Source: Calliopum simillimum (taxonomy: Eukaryota > Arthropoda > Insecta > Diptera > Lauxaniidae). Taken from it: DNA of 64,000 nt. Shown here piece after piece: positions 35,163 to 45,106 of this stretch. The stretch lies in NCBI GenBank assembly GCA_951812925.1, contig OX638372.1, positions 64,621,407 through 64,685,406 on the forward strand, read 5' to 3'. Under the pieces are notes generated by a model. That model had not been told where the DNA came from and searched no databases. It saw only the letters and a list, made by a program, of their open reading frames with translations. The position numbers and the translations under genes are program-made. Positions within the stretch are counted from its first letter, which is position 1, and the number at the start of each line of letters is the position of its first letter.

Positions 35163-36697
35163 ACGCGAGTTACCAAATTTTTCATTTTTTTCTGGTATAG
35201 CAGGTATTTGCCGTTTAAATTAAATGAATGCTTGCATTTTCTTTTTGTGTATCAATTTGTACTGAACAACGGCAAAAACATCTTCAATTTGATTTAAGTA
35301 GTCTAGATTAATTGAGTTTTATTTTAGTAACGCGAGTTACCGGTGACTCTCATCGTCTTAATTCCACACAAATTTCTCACAATTTGTATGAGTTTTCTAT
35401 ACGCGTATTCTATTTTAAGATTTGGATCAAAATGCCGCTTTGATGCAGGTGGACTTCTCAGAGAACTTCACATGCATTGCTCAAGATGAAGTGCAGAGTT
35501 TTCACTGGGTACAGCCGGAAGTAAGTCTCTTTACTGTTTCGCTTTGGTTGTTTGGGAAACAACATCCCATCGTCATTACCTGATGATCGCCATCACGATA
35601 AAAAAACATCTGTAATTGTAGATAGAGTCCTGAAGGAACTGCCAGATGGTATTAAAGAAGTTCACATTTGGTCTGATGGACCGTGCTCGCAATTTAAAAA
35701 TAAATTTATAGCCAATAGTATTAAAATTCTGGAGCAGGGACACAAAATACATTTAATTTGGAACTATTTCGCAACTTCTCATGGAAAGGGGCCTGTTGAC
35801 GGCATAGGAGGTGCTCTAAAAAGAGCTGTTTGAAACAAAGTTTTAAAGAGAGAAGTAGTCGTCTTCAACGCTGAGCAGTTTGCCAATGCAGCCATAGATT
35901 TTGTTGTTACTGTCATTAACTTTTCACTAACACAAATTGATGAAACTGCAAAAGAAATGAAACTGGACTCAATATTTTCTAAAGCTCCTGCAATCGTCGG
36001 AATACCAAAAAATCATATAATTTGCTGGATAAATTATAAGCTGCAAATGACCCAAACACCAATCGAAGCAAACGTGGGCATCAAATTAAAACGGACCGAT
36101 TATCTGCACTCAATTAATTACAATCGAGTTGTATAAGACCTATGTATTTAATAAAACTAAAATTTTGTTTAATTTCAATTTTAGTCCATAAAAGCCTGAA
36201 GTAAATTTTTATTATTGTAAAATTTTGATTTAATTTTAATTTTGTACATTAGAGCTAGAAGACGCTCCTTATTTTAATATAAATATCGAAAGTAACGTGA
36301 GCTACCAATTTTTAGTAACGCGAGTTACCATACAATTTTTGCATTATTTTAAAAAATACGAAATAAAATTGTTATTTCAAGTAAAGAAAAACTAATTTAT
36401 ATCCTTCTGGTTTTATCAATGTCTAATGTAAAGAAATCTACTCACAAATTTCGCAGAAACTTGCGAAAAAAATTTACTCTCTAAACATGTTGTCCAAAAA
36501 TGGTAACGCGAGTTACCAGCACAGTTTACTATTTTACTTGATAAATATTACGTTATTACTGAAAATTTAAACTAATCTGCAACATGAACAATGTCTTATG
36601 TTCATAAAGAAACCATTTTTATAACTTAATCCAAAGGATGAGCTTTAAAAGTTGCATTAAACTCTAAAAAAATTGTCTGTTTGTAACGCGAGTTACC
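35163..36697. repeat. Subterminal repeats GTAACGCGAGTTACC
   Basis: Copies at 35163-35174 (lacking the first bases), 35327-35341, 36292-36306 (variant GTAACGTGAGCTACC), 36315-36329, 36503-36517 and 36683-36697. Two are 5' of the gene and four 3' of it. Near-palindromic (GGTAACNCGNGTTACC), all in one orientation, absent elsewhere in the window: likely binding sites for the element's own protein. Confidence 0.85.
35430..36136 (+). pseudogene. Transposase-like gene with SDG..SQFKN and HGKGxxDGxGG motifs
   Basis: From about 35430 the frame reads LMQVDFSENFTC, then AQDEVQSFHW. After a frameshift near 35565 it continues as VHIWSDGPCSQFKNKFI, LIWNYFATSHGKGPVDGIG and GALKRAV. The next codon is TGA where W is expected (35831-35833). 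The frame then runs on to a TAA at 36134-36136, through FNAEQFANAA and VGIPKNHIICWIN. Aspartates in QVDF and SDGP on alternating hydrophobic strands suggest an RNase H-like DDE/D nuclease fold (inference). I recall unnamed proteins with this signature in many insect and cnidarian annotations. No N-terminal DNA-binding domain was recognised between 34801 and 35430. One frameshift and one stop indicate a young pseudogene. Confidence 0.8.
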
Positions 36698-36713
36698 ATG
36701 GAATTACCCATTA

Positions 36714-37126
36714 CATTATGTTTTGAACGGTGTATTGTTTGTTGCAATCGATTAAAAAATAGTTGAGTTACAGTGGCCGAATATTAAAATTAAATTTGAT
36801 GATATCGCATCACTCCCACTAAGTTTTCTCTGACCTAACCATTTAAAAAAGTTCAAGTTGTATCGTTATTGCATAACAAAACACACTTGCAAACCAAGAT
36901 CGCATAAAAATTGACATTGATCGAAATAAAAGTTTGGGCTTGAGTGGATTTTTTGAAAGTGGAATAATTTTATTCAAGGTACAAAAATAATATCATAATG
37001 GTCTATTTTATGTATTTACTTTTTATGTGATGGTTGAATTAAAAAAGTTTTCTATTACAGTTAATTCTGTGCTTGGTGTAATTTTGGAAACTAAGCGAAA
37101 TTAACTATAGGATCCAAAAAATATTG
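36714..37126. other. Unassigned spacer
   Basis: Nothing recognised. Confidence 0.3.
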
Positions 37127-37134
37127 ATTTAGAC

Positions 37135-37725
37135 CAAGGGTGTCAGCGTTTTCAAATCACTGAGCCAAGCGCATGCAGCGCAGTCAGCGCAAAATTTCGC
37201 TTTTACAACAACTTCAAATTCAAATTACAACAATTACAGAAACAATTTTTTGTTGTTTTTTCATGCCTCGTTTGCAACAACAATAATATTTCAACAATTT
37301 TCAAAATTTCTAAGGACTGGGACACACACAAAAAGTAGGGGTATTCACGCGTTGATGCGCAAAGCTCTTGCGTTGTTGCGTAAGTGCGGTTTGCGAAAGT
37401 TTGACATTTGTAAAACATCAAACACATTGCCGAAAATTTCGCACTACTTCTGCAATTTCTCAAAATGGAAATATTCACATTGACCGTTCAGGCGTTAGTG
37501 CTTGTATTTTCGCAACTGCGCATCAACGCATTAATACCCATATTGTTTCTTGTTTTTGTTTTTGATGCGACGTAGTCGTTGTTGTTGTTTTATGTTGGTT
37601 CGAGTTCGATTTTGTGTGAACGCAAAAAAAGCAACAAAAATTATTTCTGTGAATGTTGTACAGAAATATTGCTGTTGTTGGTCGAGCCAAAATTGGCTGA
37701 CTTTTGTTCTACTCTGACACCCTTG
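37135..37725. mobile_element. hAT MITE, copy 1 (591 bp), 8-bp duplication
   Basis: The left end is CAAGGGTGTCAGCGTTTT. The right end is TGACACCCTTG, preceded by GAGCCAAAATTGGCT. ATTTAGAC is exact at 37127-37134 and 37726-37733. The second copy at 58444-59073 shares most of its length. Frames inside have no known domain. Confidence 0.93.
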
Positions 37726-38005
37726 ATTTAGACATCGCGACATATCGCTAATGTAACCCGAAAATGTGGCTAAAATTAAAGGATAACCTTAATTTTGAAA
37801 TAAAATTTCAATAATATAAAGTCTACTCTAAATAATATTGTTTTATAAAAATCAGTTGAGTCGTGTTCTTCAAGTCGAATTAAAGTAATTTTACTGCTCA
37901 TGGAGGCATATTTCCGTCAGCATTTTTATAAATACATTTTTCAATAAAATTATTGCTATTTTTTCGCAACTGTACAATACAAAATCAAAACCATCACTCA
38001 CTTAC

Positions 38006-38443
38006 CTTGTGGAAATGGAATTAATTTACAAAGAAATTCACCAAAGATAAAATGTCACAGCAAAGTTCCAACCGGAGTAAGTGGCATGCACAGCACTCTC
38101 CATAGCATATCCGAAATGGCCAAATTTAATAGAAACACATTTTCCACAAGTGTTCAGATCACAAATAAATTACCAACAATAGCGAACAGTAAAATGATGC
38201 AGTAACAGGGTGTCAACTAAATGGGCATTTCACAACGCATTTGGTATAACTGTTGCTGTTGTAACTGATGTTGTCAATGAAACTTTTGGTAATTTCATCA
38301 ACATCATTATTGTTGTCATTTATAAATATATTATTAATGTTGTTGCATTGATTGTAACTATTTTTAAACTGCATCTTAAAACTGTCAATGCCAGTGTTGG
38401 TGCTCACAACATCGGCAGCAAAACCACTATCACTTACGAGTAA
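38006..38443 (-). pseudogene. CCK-like receptor (GPCR) exon pseudogene, TM1-TM2
   Basis: Minus-strand frames give CIILLFAIVGNLFVI (TM1 with the GN motif). A 2-nt shift and TLVEN follow, then VFLLNLAISDMLWRVLCMPL and GTLL-stop-HFIFGEFLCKL (TM2 and loop 1). This closely matches fly CCK-like (drosulfakinin) receptors. Damage includes loss of the eight residues expected between TLV.N and VFLL (intracellular loop 1), TGA for Arg after GTLL, and a frameshift before TM1. The exon ends CCACAAG|GTAAGT at 38006/38005, a preserved splice donor. Upstream 38210-38407 encodes an Asn-rich stretch that fits an extracellular N-terminus. A working receptor would couple peptide hormone binding to G proteins at the cell surface. 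Downstream exons are absent here. Confidence 0.8.
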
Positions 38444-38917
38444 TGTCAGCGGGTTATATATATCGGATGAAAACTTATTTTATTGACAAATTTCAATTGA
38501 TATGGGTATATTCGTATTCGGGAATTTTTTTTATATTGTGAAGATTGTTCTCTTTCGAGCTTTCATAACTTCCAAAGTAAATTTAACCATAACGGAACTC
38601 AAAATTAAATATTAATTTTATTGGGTCACTACAAAAACGCAGAATTTCATTATTCATCATCGTAGTGATAAATCTTAAATTATTTTCTTAGCAATTTTTC
38701 TTTTTTTTTAAATTTTTTTATTGAAAATTTTTATTTTTTTTTTCTTTCTTTTTAATTTTCACGAAATCACCTTAATTTGTTTTAAAATAGCATAATTTAA
38801 AAATTTTATTTCGGAACCCTGAGCCTTATGTTTCCAAAACTTATTTTTTTCGGTCTTTGATATGCGAAATTTTCTCGTTAATATTTAACTCGTTTTCACA
38901 TTTCACTCGTAAGTGAC
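38431..38917. mobile_element. Possible small insertion with 12-bp inverted ends
   Basis: TCACTTACGAGT at about 38430 is matched by ACTCGTAAGTGA near 38907. The segment is AT-rich, non-coding and splits the receptor-like sequence from the next frame upstream. No target duplication is evident, so this may be chance. Confidence 0.35.
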
Positions 38918-39190
38918 GGCACGTCCATTCGTTGTATCGTTACACTTGACGTTCAGCCAAGAACTAACAGTAATTTCATCTGCATTGTGAATGGGCAACA
39001 TACACGTACATATTGAGAAGAACAGCAACCTTGTTGAGAACGAACGTACAACATCCTTCATTTTGTTTTTTTTTTTTTTCTTGTAGAATGCATTACCGGC
39101 TTTTCTTTTTTGTTGTTGCTGCTTTTGTTGGTTCCCATTCACTTTTTCCATAGCCCACATGTTGAATACGAAAAGCTTTCTATGAAACAA
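38903..39190 (-). other. Open frame, possible 5' extension of the receptor copy
   Basis: A 95-codon minus-strand frame has a Gln/Lys-rich start, then a hydrophobic LLFFSICTCMLPI segment and a glycosylation-type NDTT. It lies just upstream of the receptor pseudogene and could be its leader and extracellular part. No sequence similarity was recognised, so this is inference from position only. Confidence 0.3.
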
Positions 39191-39544
39191 TCAGTAATTC
39201 ATTGCGCATGTGGCACAATTATTTTTTGAAACATGTTGCAACTGTATAAGTTACTACATGTTGCGGCAGTTTTAACCCTTAGAATACCCCTGGTATTGAA
39301 ATGTCTGTGAGTAAAAGCTCCATAACACCACACCAACATTTGTGCAAATGCAGGAGCAGAGGGCATTTAAGCTGCCCAATGTGCACAAGAGCGGATGTGG
39401 ATCCTTTTCGAACTCCTTCTTCTTATTTTGCTTCACTTTATTATGCTTTTTGTTTCCTCCGCTTGCCAAGACAATCGGTAAAAATTTGGTGCCATCATGC
39501 TAAAATCCTTCTATGTAAACACAGCTAAAACACAACTAATATTC
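39191..39544. other. Unassigned stretch
   Basis: Nothing recognised; overlapping frames on both strands are uninformative. Confidence 0.3.
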
Positions 39545-39640
39545 AGTGTAGTATGGCAACAGTGTAGTATGGCAACAGTGTAGTATGGCAACAGTGTAGT
39601 ATGGCAACAGTGTAGTATGGCAACAGTGTAGTATGGCAAC
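39545..39640. repeat. 16-bp tandem repeat, six units
   Basis: AGTGTAGTATGGCAAC repeated six times without a mismatch. The minus-strand frame across it (repeating HTTLLPYYTVAIL) is a by-product. Confidence 0.97.
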
Positions 39641-39699
39641 ATCTTCTTTGTGCTTTATAATTAAACGTTTTGAAGCAATTAAAAAAAAAAAATAAAAAA

Positions 39700-39755
39700 A
39701 AATCCACCTGTGGTGGGATTGGAACCTGGGCTTATCCATTTCGAACCCGTAAGGA
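39700..39755 (-). other. B-box-like sequence before a T-run
   Basis: Minus strand AGCCCAGGTTCCAATCCCAC is followed within 20 bases by a T-run. Resembles a tRNA T-arm/B box and pol III terminator; third such case in the window. No complete tRNA fold found. Confidence 0.25.
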
Positions 39756-40011
39756 AATTCAAACACGAATTAAAAACGGATTTGGTTTAATTAATGTTAA
39801 TGATGATAAAAAAAAACATTTTTTAATTTTTTGATCTTTTTATTTTAATGCGTATGATTTTTTATAAATTTTTCAAACTCTGTTTGAAGAGACGTTTTTG
39901 ATTCCAAATTTGATTAATATTTTTTATCAAAAGAAGAGAGGAGAAAGAACACAGAATACTTACAAGAAAAAAAAAAAAAAAAAATTTGTTTAATATACAA
40001 ACTTTATAACT

Positions 40012-41215
40012 CACGGTGGTTTTTAAAAAATTTTAACTTTTTGAAATACCACCCGCGATTTTTTTCAGGGATACTGTTGGGGGACCCTTCTAGTATCAGA
40101 ATCCGCAAACCGCGAAATCGAACGTCCAGCCTTTTTTTTTTTCGACCTTTTAGTTTTTTTAACGATTTTTGAGTATGTCTTGGTGTGTATATACATATTA
40201 TGTACACATATATATGTATATACGTACATATATATACTTGCATATGTATATATGTGTAATATATATATACGGATATATATATACATACATACATACATAC
40301 GTATAAAAGGTATCGTTTCCGCACCATTTATTTTTTAAAAAAATCGGTTTTTTCGTATTTAAGAAAAACACAAACACAAACCGGAAACAAAAGTAGTCAC
40401 TCCAGATGTGATTTTTGATGCTTAATCCGATTCCGGTATTAAAATTGCTCTATTACGTCTGGACTTTGAGATATCCTTACATATATGTTTAACGGACACC
40501 ATTTTTTTTCCTATTTTTGAAGTTATATAACAAGATAAGGTAATATTATGCCGTAAAATCTGGTATGACAATTAATAGCCCTAGTTTTTTCCTTGAAAAC
40601 TCAATCAAACCGATAACGATGCCTTTTTTTTTGTCGGAGATATCTTTGCCTAAAAAGTTAAAAAAGTGCAAAAACACGATTTTTGGCTATATTGGATGTT
40701 ATATGCAGGACACACAAAATTTTTTTGGGAATTTCTATTACCAGAAACATTTGGTACTTTCTTTTGGCTTCAAATTGAGCTTTCAAATGTTTATCTGCAA
40801 TATTTCTCTTCAAAGTTATGTTAACTTTAAAATCACACCATGAAACTTAAAGCGAAAAATCTCGGTTTTCGGCTATATTTGAGGTTGTATACAGTACGGA
40901 CGAAATTCGTCTGCTCTTTTTTACTAACCGAAGCATTTAAAACCATTCTTTATCTTCAAAATAAGCTATCAAGAGGTCTCTTTTGCAAGTATATATATGT
41001 ACGTATATACATATATATGTGTACATAATATGTATATACACACCAAGACATACTCAAAAATCGTTAAAAAAACTAAAAGGTCGAAAAAAAAAAACGGCTG
41101 GACGTTCGATTTCGCGGTTTGCGGATATAGATACTAGAAGGGTCCCCCAACAGTATCCCTGAAAAAAATCGCGGGTGGTATTTCAAAAACTTAAAATTTT
41201 TTAAAAACCACCGTG
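40012..41215. mobile_element. Foldback FB5 (1.2 kb)
   Basis: Ends CACGGTGGTTTTTAAAAAAT and complement. Long arms of about 230 bp share CGCGATTTTTTTCAGGGATA, CTGTTGGGGGACCCTTCTAG, TTTCGCGGTTTGCGGAT and AACGATTTTTGAGTATGTCT. They run into a TATATG/TACATA microsatellite (about 40185-40300 and 40985-41045). The loop (40310-40980) has no gene. No target duplication was seen. Confidence 0.85.
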
Positions 41216-41314
41216 ATCTCTACATCAGATAAGTCTGCATCATATAGGTCAATAGCCTAGTTTATGAAATACTTGACGTGTTCAAAATGGATTCGAGATC
41301 AGAGGTATTTCACA

Positions 41315-41412
41315 CACTAACAGGATCCGTAACGGATTCCGATACGAATAAAATATACGAGAAAGGGAACCAATTACGGATTCGAGACGGTTCTTTCTAG
41401 CACACTGGGAAA
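41315..41412. mobile_element. Fragment related to the 27.25-kb hairpin MITE
   Basis: Contains GGATCCGTAACGGATTC and GACGGTTCTTTCTAGCACAC. Matches the interior and right end of the MITE at 27253-27402; the left end is ragged. Confidence 0.6.
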
Positions 41413-41763
41413 TTGTTTATAAAGTGTATGGAGTTGATTTCATGTTTGCACAACTGTTTGCGTAAAAATCTGATTTTTAAGTTTTGGTCATGTATACGCA
41501 ACATTTTGCGTATCGCGATTTTGCTCAAAATCACGTTTTGTTGAGTATTGAAGAAATATTCTGACAATAATTGATTTGTTGAAGTTAATAACTCTTTGCC
41601 ATTTCTATTGAAAAAATAGTCTGTTTTTGCATTTTTAAACCATTTTTAAGCTATTTTTCTAGTCAACAATTAAAATTCGAAAAAAATTTAGACAAAGACT
41701 TCTAGTACAAGTATTTTTGAAATAAAAAGTATTTTCTGTTTTGTGAAAAAATCTTTTGTTATA

Positions 41764-41923
41764 TGTGACCTGGTCTATGAAAAAGGGGCTTACGTGCGAA
41801 AAAAAAAAATTTTGTGAAAACAACTGGAAAACAATCTTTAAAGGTCAATTTATGTGAATCGGCAAAAAATTGTGAAATTTTTTTTTTTGACACGTAAGCC
41901 CTCTCTTCATAGACCAGGTCACA
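41764..41923. mobile_element. TA-flanked hairpin MITE (160 bp)
   Basis: Ends TGTGACCTGGTCTATGAA and complement, then GGGGCTTACGTG / CACGTAAGCCCT, with TA at 41762-41763 and 41924-41925. A possible end fragment lies at 57630-57672 (ACACGTAAGG ... AACAGGTCAC). Confidence 0.8.
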
Positions 41924-42132
41924 TAGTTTTTTTTTCTTAAGTCCAAAATTAGTGCATTGTACATAGACATAAAGTTGTTATTCTCGTGAGCTCGGGAAAA
42001 AATGTTTTAATTTTAATAAAGTGTACATATTTACGTAATTGTCTATTAAAAAAAGTTTTTAAGGCACACTGAAATGTCAAATATGTGTAGAAAAAGTGTA
42101 AAACTGTAGAAAAAATATATATAGAGCAAAAT

Positions 42133-42702
42133 ACTAGAGCTGGCAGACTCATCCCGTGTACCCGTTTCCCCCGAGTACTCGTTTCTGAGAAACGTTTCTC
42201 ATAGAAACGGGTAATGAGACCCGTTTCTCATTTGAGAAGCGTTTCCTTTGTCATGGAAACGGGTATGAGAAACGGGATTGGGAAAGGTATTCGTTTGTCT
42301 ATGAAATCGGGATCGGGAAACAGTTCCATAATTTATGGAAACGTTTCTATGTGCAGATGCTTATTATGAATTAATTGTTTTTTTTTTTGATATATGGTTT
42401 AAGCAAAACTTTAAAAAAAGACCAGGTGGGAACCCTGAACGTTTTTGTACAGTTTAATAAAAATTATCTAAAAGTTTCTGAAATCAAAAATTTTAATTTG
42501 GTCACAAAAAGTATGATTTTAACAAAATTTCAGAAAATAACCAGGTGGCAACCACAAAAATTTCAATAAATATATGGAACTAATCCCGTTTGCATAGACA
42601 AAAGGAAACGTTTTCAAATCCCGTTTCTCATACCCGTTTTCATGAGAAACGAGTCTCAGTTGAAAAACGGGTATTGTTACCCGTTTCCATGAGAAACAGC
42701 AA
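42133..42702. mobile_element. Foldback rich in GAGAAACGGGT repeats
   Basis: Multiple direct and inverted copies of CCCGTTTCTCAT / ATGAGAAACGGG occur at 42150-42350 and 42590-42700, on either side of a non-repeated centre with two ACCAGGTGGSAACC blocks. The left end AGAGCTGGCAGACTC resembles hAT ends; the right end is eroded. Confidence 0.6.
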
Positions 42703-42706
42703 AAAA

Positions 42707-45035
42707 CTGTACAACCTGTGGAGCTTGACGACGGTTTTTACTAATTTCGAGGACGCTGAAACCGAATATAAAGTCAGTATTTCCGGGTCACCCTAAGTTT
42801 TCGCACCACAGGGTCCAGGTCAAACCCTACCCCCATTGTTAACTAAATCAATATTTCTCCATTTAAAAAGGACTGGAGGGGACTACATGTATTATCAACC
42901 CCCATAACATTTCAAAGAGAAAAGTTTTTTTCCCTTGGGACCTAACCCCTCCGACCCCTCCTTAGGGGGATTGAAAGCATATTCACACCATATGTTTTTT
43001 GTGCTCCTATAGGTTACTAAGGAAAATTTCCAGAATCAGACAAGGGATGTTGTGCCCCCGTACAAGAAATACAAAAAATAGAAGGGATCAAAAGGAGAGG
43101 GAATTGAATAATTCTGAAACTTCAAGCATAAATGTACACCAAAGACAATGCAAAAATGTGTAGATTAGACCAGGGAACGTTGCACTCCCATATAAAGAAA
43201 TCATAAAATTTGTCCCCATATGGTTTTTTTGCATGAGGGTGCAACGCCCGTGGGGTTTGTCAACTTTATTTAAATGTTAAGAGTTCGCTGAAACTGAATA
43301 TGAAGTCAGTTTTTTCTGTTCACCCTTGGTTTTCGTAGTACATGGGGAGGCGGCTTAAGAGTACCTTATTTATAGTTAAATCAATATTTTCTCTTTAATG
43401 GAGGACTGCAGAGGGTTAATACGTATGACTGATTCTCATTACTTTTTCATGAGGCACATACCCTATCACATCTTATCTCCTCTGGTTTTGTACGTCGGTT
43501 TTGGATGCGAGATGCAACGCCCTTGTTATTCAATCCCCCTTTTACGATATTAATCTGGCGGAAGATGGTGATAATACGTATATGGTTTCGATATGTCTAT
43601 AATGGTTAAGGCGTAATTTGAAGACAAACAAACACACGTAAACTCTAAATATTTTTTAATGTATTTTGAATTTGTATTTATTCAGGAAATAGATAAAATA
43701 GTACAAAAAGATCAGGATCTTATTGCTAATGTACTAATGACATGATTTTTATAAAATGAACTTGTAATTTAATAATAATAGTAATAATAATAATTTGTAC
43801 GGAGAGTAATAACAGCACTTGACATATCCTACATTTTCCTTAATGCATCTGGTGGCTTAGTCTTGTTGCGATGATAAAAATCATGAAATTTGTATGGCAC
43901 CCCTTCTAAGGAGGGGTCAAAGGGGATGGCTCACAGTGCGTTGAGCCCATACAAGCAATGGTCAAAAATAGAAGGAGTGGTTAGATTTCAATGAAATTTG
44001 GCTTTATAAATAATTTGGGGTCGCTGAGCTCAAAAATGATCTCAGATTTGTTGTAAACTTTATAGTTTTGCCAAAAACCAGGTATGTAGGACGATTTTCG
44101 TAAGCTCCATATATAACGATGATGAAAAAGTAATGTTTAATGTTAACAAATCAAATGTACGTAGTAGCAATAAAGTTTTTTTGTACTTTTGAGACCATTT
44201 GTGTTAATAAAAACAAAAAAAAATTTTCAACATAAATTTTAAATTTCATGCAAATTTCTCATTTTAAGCATTTTTAAAAAAAGAAAAAACACATTTGTAG
44301 GATGAAGTAGGAAAAGTTATTTGCAGTTCTTGATTATATAGAATCCGTACTAGTAGATTAAAAAAAAAAAACGGCAATTAATTTTATAAGATTTGTTTTT
44401 TTTTTTCATCGAAATTTGTCAATTTCTGAAGTTTTTCATTTGATAATATCATGTAGTAAAATCACTACAATATAAATCAAATTATATATTTTCGAAAATT
44501 TTTTAGTTTTATTTATTTACTTAAATATTATTTATAATAAAAAACATTACTTCGCTTGGGTTAATCAAAAGACAAATTTTTGATAATTATTTGTTTAAGA
44601 GAACCCAAAACGAAGTTAATAAAACATGATTTTTTTTGAAAAATATCTCAACTTTGAAGTGTCACAGCGTAGCCAAAACTGAGTTTTTCCCCTAAATATT
44701 TTGTTTTTATTTTATTGATACAATTACCTGTCGATTGATACCAATATTATTAGGTTTCGAGTCACAAAAAATTTTGATTTTTGCCCACTAGCCAACGCAG
44801 TGTGTGGCTCCCAAGAAAAAAATGTTTCTCTTGAAAAAGTAAGGGGGATCGGTCATACATGTTAACCCTCGCCGGTCCTCCTTAAAAAGGGAAATATTGA
44901 TTTAACTAACAAAAGGGAGTCCTGGAGCTGCCTCCCCCTGTGGTGCTAACCTAGGGTGACCCGAAAAAACTGACATCAGATTCAGTTTCAGCGAACTTTC
45001 AACCATTATATACAGTCGTCAAACCTCACGGGCTC
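42707..45035. mobile_element. Composite foldback with three copies of one terminal block
   Basis: The block is about 190 bp, with TTGACGACGGT, CGCTGAAACYGAATATAAAG, TCAGT, GGTCACCCTA and TTAACTAAATCAATATTTC. It occurs at 42707-42900 and 43250-43450 in plus orientation, and at 44850-45035 reversed. Between them (43450-44850) the sequence is AT-rich with no gene. No clean target duplication was found. Confidence 0.7.
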
Positions 45036-45106
45036 TTTTTTTTTCTGTTCTGTTGCACAATGTTATTGTTGGCAAATCATGAAAACCTTTTCTTAGTTAT
45101 TATTAA

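Larger units (their letters stand above)
34801..36709 (+). mobile_element. Unclassified DNA transposon, 1.9 kb, ATTA duplication
   Basis: Ends GGGTAATTCCATG and CATGGAATTACCC are exact complements, with ATTA at 34797-34800 and 36710-36713 as a 4-bp target duplication. The palindrome-like GTAACGCGAGTTACC recurs on both sides of one gene. I know no described superfamily with this combination of ends, subterminal repeats and protein. Four-bp duplications occur in Sola-type elements, but the link is not shown. Confidence 0.8.

Noticed and set aside
38210..38443. Hydrophobic 77-codon plus-strand frame
   Set aside because: It is antisense to the receptor pseudogene's Asn-rich extracellular part; AAT/AAC repeats read as Val/Ile on the other strand.
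39536..39766. Repetitive HTTLLPYYTVAIL protein
   Set aside because: It is the translation of the 16-bp minisatellite.
40004..40327. Tyr-rich membrane-like protein
   Set aside because: Produced by the TATATG/CATACA microsatellite in foldback FB5.
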